64,000 nt of DNA from Deferribacterales bacterium Deferri_01. GTDB lineage: Bacteria > Chrysiogenota > Deferribacteres > Deferribacterales > Geovibrionaceae. The position numbers and the translations under genes are program-made. Under the pieces are notes generated by a model. It made no database searches, had not been told where the DNA came from, and saw only the letters and a list, made by a program, of their open reading frames with translations. Every line of letters begins with the position of its first letter. Position 1 is the first letter of the stretch. Shown here one piece after another: positions 61,220 to 64,000 of this stretch. The stretch covers positions 46,428 through 110,427 of the forward strand of contig LUZY01000006.1 in the NCBI GenBank assembly GCA_001603805.1, in the 5' to 3' direction.

Positions 61220-64000
61220 CTACGCCTTCTCGATTTTGATACGGCAGTCGTTGCCCGATGTCATACCTTTACATATTCTTGCTGGTCTGGCTGTCATAAG
61301 AGTGTTTGTGCAGCCGCCTACATCAATTCCTGAGCTGTTCTTCTGGAACCAGCCGCCTTCTGAAACATAAACGATTTTGGGCGCAACTCTGTTTGTGATA
61401 TGAGCAGAAGCGTACATTTTACCCCTGTCATTGCTCAGAAGAACTCTGTCTCCTTCCTGAATTCCCAGAGTTACAGCATCAGCAGGGCTTATCCACATTG
61501 GTTCGTAGATACCGTCTTCCCATACACCGTCTTTCCATTCACGTTCAGGCTTGAGGAAAGCTGCGTTACCGTCAGCATCTTTTTTATACTGCTCATTAAG
61601 GTAAGCAACGTTATTGTGCGTAGCATGAGTTCTGTACATTTTATGATAATTGTGCAGAGTAAATTCGTAGCCTTTGCTGTTTGAACCTGCGGGGTCATCG
61701 TGAGCAAGCTCATGACCGGGCTCTGTTATATCCACCGCATGTCTTCCTTCAACTGTGGGAATATACATAGGGATAGGATAAACAAATCTTCTGCCTGTGT
61801 TATCGCCATGGTGAGCAGAGAATATCGAGCCGCTGTTGGGAAGGTCAAAGTCTCCTGAACCGTTATCGGATGTTATGGTATCGATATTATCATGATATCT
61901 GGCTTCATAATCCTCAACCATTCCAAGGCAGTAAGCCTCAAACTTGCCGGATGGAGTTTTAAGAGGATTATTCTCAGGGTCGTCTCTGAAAGCCTTATAC
62001 TGGATTGCAGCTTCCGCAGGAGTTGCTATCTCGGCAGCGCCTTTTTTGCAGATCTCATCATAAGTCATACCGTAAACAGTGGTAAGGTCATAGGCATCCC
62101 AGCCTGCACGAAGTCTGGCTTCCATACCTTCTTCACCAAGAGCATAGTCACCCAGATATTCATTGCCGAGACCAAGCTTTTCAGCTATTCCGGCGCATAT
62201 GGTGTACTCATCAAGAACTTCACCGGGTGCTTCCGTAACCACATTAGACCTGATAAGTGTATCCTGACCAAACCAGCCTGTTATAAATGTGGGTTTTTCA
62301 CCGATCATTTTTGAAGGCAGTATGTAGTCAGACATGGTTGCAGATGCAGTCATAAAAGGTTCAAAGTTTACAATAAGCTCGCACTTTGATTTATTCTTAT
62401 ATATTTCCCAGTTATAGTTAACATCACCACTGTTGTTTACCATGATGTTTGCGCCGGAAACAAAAACTGCTTTGCCGAAGTTAGCAGGAAGGCGTTTTAC
62501 CTGTCCGTCATTCCATTTTGATTTACCTGTTCCGGCGTTATCGAATCCATCCGGTACAACGAATGCAGGAACATTCACTCTGCACGCTGTGGGCATGTAG
62601 GAAACAGGTGAAGTGATCCTGTCTTCAGCGTAGAGTCCGCTCATAGCTATTTCATTATCAAGGTACATGTCCGCAGGGTCAGGGCCGTAAGCGCCTGCTT
62701 TTGCAGCAACAACAAACCCTGAAGAGCGTCCGGCGTCGCCGAAGTTTTTCGTAACAACAGAAAGAACACGGTTAAGCCATACTGCCTGCTCACTTTCTGT
62801 GTGTCTCTGATAACCGAGACCAATGTGCGTGGTAACTTTTTTCGTCAGATAAAGTTCCGCAAGTTCACGGATTTTTGCAGCGGGAACACCAGTGATTTTC
62901 TCTGCCCATTCGGGAGTTTTCGCTCTCTGACCCCATATATGCACGCTTTTGCCGTAAAGCACATCGTCAGGGTTGACGTTGTAGCCGATAGTATCGGGAT
63001 AGATGGAGGTTTTATTGTTATATCCGCCTGTTAAAAGGTCACCTTCATCACCCATAATGAACGCTGAAAGTGAACCGCCATCCGGCACTGCATATTTAGC
63101 CGCATCCACATCAGGATGAAGCAAGCTGTTGCCGTTATCAAAAAAGCCGTAAAGATGCTTATTAATAAAATCAACATCAAGCTTATCAAAATGATTTTTC
63201 AGGATGTGGTAAAGCATTGCAGTAATCAGTGCAGCATCTGTGGAAGGCATGATGCTGACAAACTCACCGTCAACAGTTGCTGCAGTTTTGGAAAGCCTTG
63301 TATCAATAACAGTTACAGGGATACCTCTTTCCTTACACTGTGTAAGATACCAGCCTGTGTTTGTATCGTAGATTGTCTCCATGGGGTTGTACGCCCAAAG
63401 AACAAGATGATCAGTATTAAGCACATCCTGCCTTGAATTTGCTTTAGGAAGATAATAGTCTTTACCTTCAATGAGTGCGCCCACATGTACAACAGCAGGT
63501 ACGCTGTAAGAACCGTAGTGTTTTGTATATCCGCCATTGTGAAGAACAAGAAGCTTGTTTACACCGTACCATGACCAGCCGCTGAAGTCGCCTGCGGCAT
63601 GGATTTTGTGATATGCGCCTCTGCCGTGTACAGTTTTTATCTCCTGCATTTTCTGTGCTATTTCCGTGTATGCCTGTTCCCATGTGATCCTTACGAATCC
63701 ATTGAGATCGCCTCTCTCTCCTGTCTGCTTGAGAGGATAAAGAACACGGTCATTACGGTAGAATGACTGTCTTCTTGAACGGCAGCGTACGCAGGCTCTG
63801 AACTGTGGTTTATCTCCATTATTCATATCGAGATCTTCACGTTCATCTGTCACGATTCTTTTAATTACACCGTCTTTAACATAGTGCTTTGTAATGCACC
63901 CGCCGCCGCAGTCATTAGGGATGCAGCTTATTATAGCCGTTTCTGTTATCGCAGGTGCGGAGGGACGGTTTTCTTCATCCTCTTCCATGTATGTTTTTCC
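61220..64000 (-). CDS. DmsA-type molybdopterin oxidoreductase, 5' end beyond window
   Basis: Catalytic subunit of a DMSO-reductase-like enzyme. The frame is open to the window edge: before the in-frame ATG at 63988 it still reads GKTY, and no TAT signal is seen after that ATG, so the true start and signal peptide lie outside. At least 926 residues are present. The FeS motif is CIPNDCGGGC...ACVRCRS, as in DmsA. The molybdenum ligand is probably the serine in KHYGSYSVPAVV, the DmsA pattern HYGxYS. It forms an operon with the DmsB-like gene. The substrate could be DMSO, an N-oxide or another oxidant; the sequence does not fix it. Confidence 0.9.
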   Translation of the reverse strand, partial: GKTYMEEDEENRPSAPAITETAIISCIPNDCGGGCITKHYVKDGVIKRIVTDEREDLDMNNGDKPQFRACVRCRSRRQSFYRNDRVLYPLKQTGERGDLNGFVRITWEQAYTEIAQKMQEIKTVHGRGAYHKIHAAGDFSGWSWYGVNKLLVLHNGGYTKHYGSYSVPAVVHVGALIEGKDYYLPKANSRQDVLNTDHLVLWAYNPMETIYDTNTGWYLTQCKERGIPVTVIDTRLSKTAATVDGEFVSIMPSTDAALITAMLYHILKNHFDKLDVDFINKHLYGFFDNGNSLLHPDVDAAKYAVPDGGSLSAFIMGDEGDLLTGGYNNKTSIYPDTIGYNVNPDDVLYGKSVHIWGQRAKTPEWAEKITGVPAAKIRELAELYLTKKVTTHIGLGYQRHTESEQAVWLNRVLSVVTKNFGDAGRSSGFVVAAKAGAYGPDPADMYLDNEIAMSGLYAEDRITSPVSYMPTACRVNVPAFVVPDGFDNAGTGKSKWNDGQVKRLPANFGKAVFVSGANIMVNNSGDVNYNWEIYKNKSKCELIVNFEPFMTASATMSDYILPSKMIGEKPTFITGWFGQDTLIRSNVVTEAPGEVLDEYTICAGIAEKLGLGNEYLGDYALGEEGMEARLRAGWDAYDLTTVYGMTYDEICKKGAAEIATPAEAAIQYKAFRDDPENNPLKTPSGKFEAYCLGMVEDYEARYHDNIDTITSDNGSGDFDLPNSGSIFSAHHGDNTGRRFVYPIPMYIPTVEGRHAVDITEPGHELAHDDPAGSNSKGYEFTLHNYHKMYRTHATHNNVAYLNEQYKKDADGNAAFLKPEREWKDGVWEDGIYEPMWISPADAVTLGIQEGDRVLLSNDRGKMYASAHITNRVAPKIVYVSEGGWFQKNSSGIDVGGCTNTLMTARPARICKGMTSGNDCRIKIEKA

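Overview
The window looks like the chromosome of a Gram-negative, motile, anaerobically respiring bacterium. The support is two molybdopterin respiratory enzymes with four-cluster ferredoxin subunits, outer-membrane beta-barrel proteins, two chemoreceptors, a c-di-GMP phosphodiesterase, a PilZ protein and a bacteriohemerythrin. Gene content and protein flavour suggest the Deferribacterota (Geovibrio/Denitrovibrio/Seleniivibrio-like). That is an inference; there is no rRNA in the window to settle it.

Backbone, 1-37.5 kb. In order: a chromate transporter cut by the window edge; a decayed NAD(P)H-quinone-reductase gene; upp-uraA; a membrane chemoreceptor; a DUF3649-PepSY-DUF3325 inner-membrane operon with a Fur-box-like promoter; a soluble chemoreceptor with a sigma-54 promoter; an AraC regulator with a drug/metabolite exporter; rsmE; a TAT-exported molybdoenzyme operon (catalytic subunit, FeS subunit, TorD-like chaperone, beta-barrel) opposite a MocR-like regulator that has lost its PLP lysine; lysA; pncA-pncB; a 152-bp tandem repeat array; a nitronate-monooxygenase-like gene; PilZ and peroxiredoxin genes; a uvrB-PBP1A-histidine-kinase operon; hemerythrin and an EAL protein; smpB, a MarR/NAD(P)H-oxidoreductase pair, and ssrA (tmRNA).

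Accessory region, 37.5-60.4 kb. A P4-type integrase gene starts about 240 bp after the 3' end of ssrA. Matching pairs of TGACGGTA sites, each with a 12-bp step, lie at about 37.65 and 46.97 kb and delimit a roughly 9.4-kb element. It carries int, an unknown gene, an AlpA-type regulator, a small zinc protein, a Rep-like initiator, a ParE/RHH toxin-antitoxin pair and a single-polypeptide Type ISP restriction-modification enzyme. Next to it lies a second block (47.1-60.3 kb): an integrase-like N-terminal fragment, an EEP phosphohydrolase, an AbiE-like winged-helix/nucleotidyltransferase pair whose enzyme is frameshifted, a DUF4268 protein, an RloC-like ATPase with zinc hook and HEPN motif, a PD-(D/E)XK-like protein, and hsdM-hsdS-hsdR of a Type I system. 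I read the hsdR-S-M / nuclease-like / RloC-like / DUF4268 run as one layered defence operon.

Right edge, 60.3-64 kb. A 3' remnant of a putative outer-membrane gene sits between two terminators. It is followed by a DmsAB-type oxidoreductase whose FeS subunit lacks one cluster cysteine and whose catalytic gene runs off the window.
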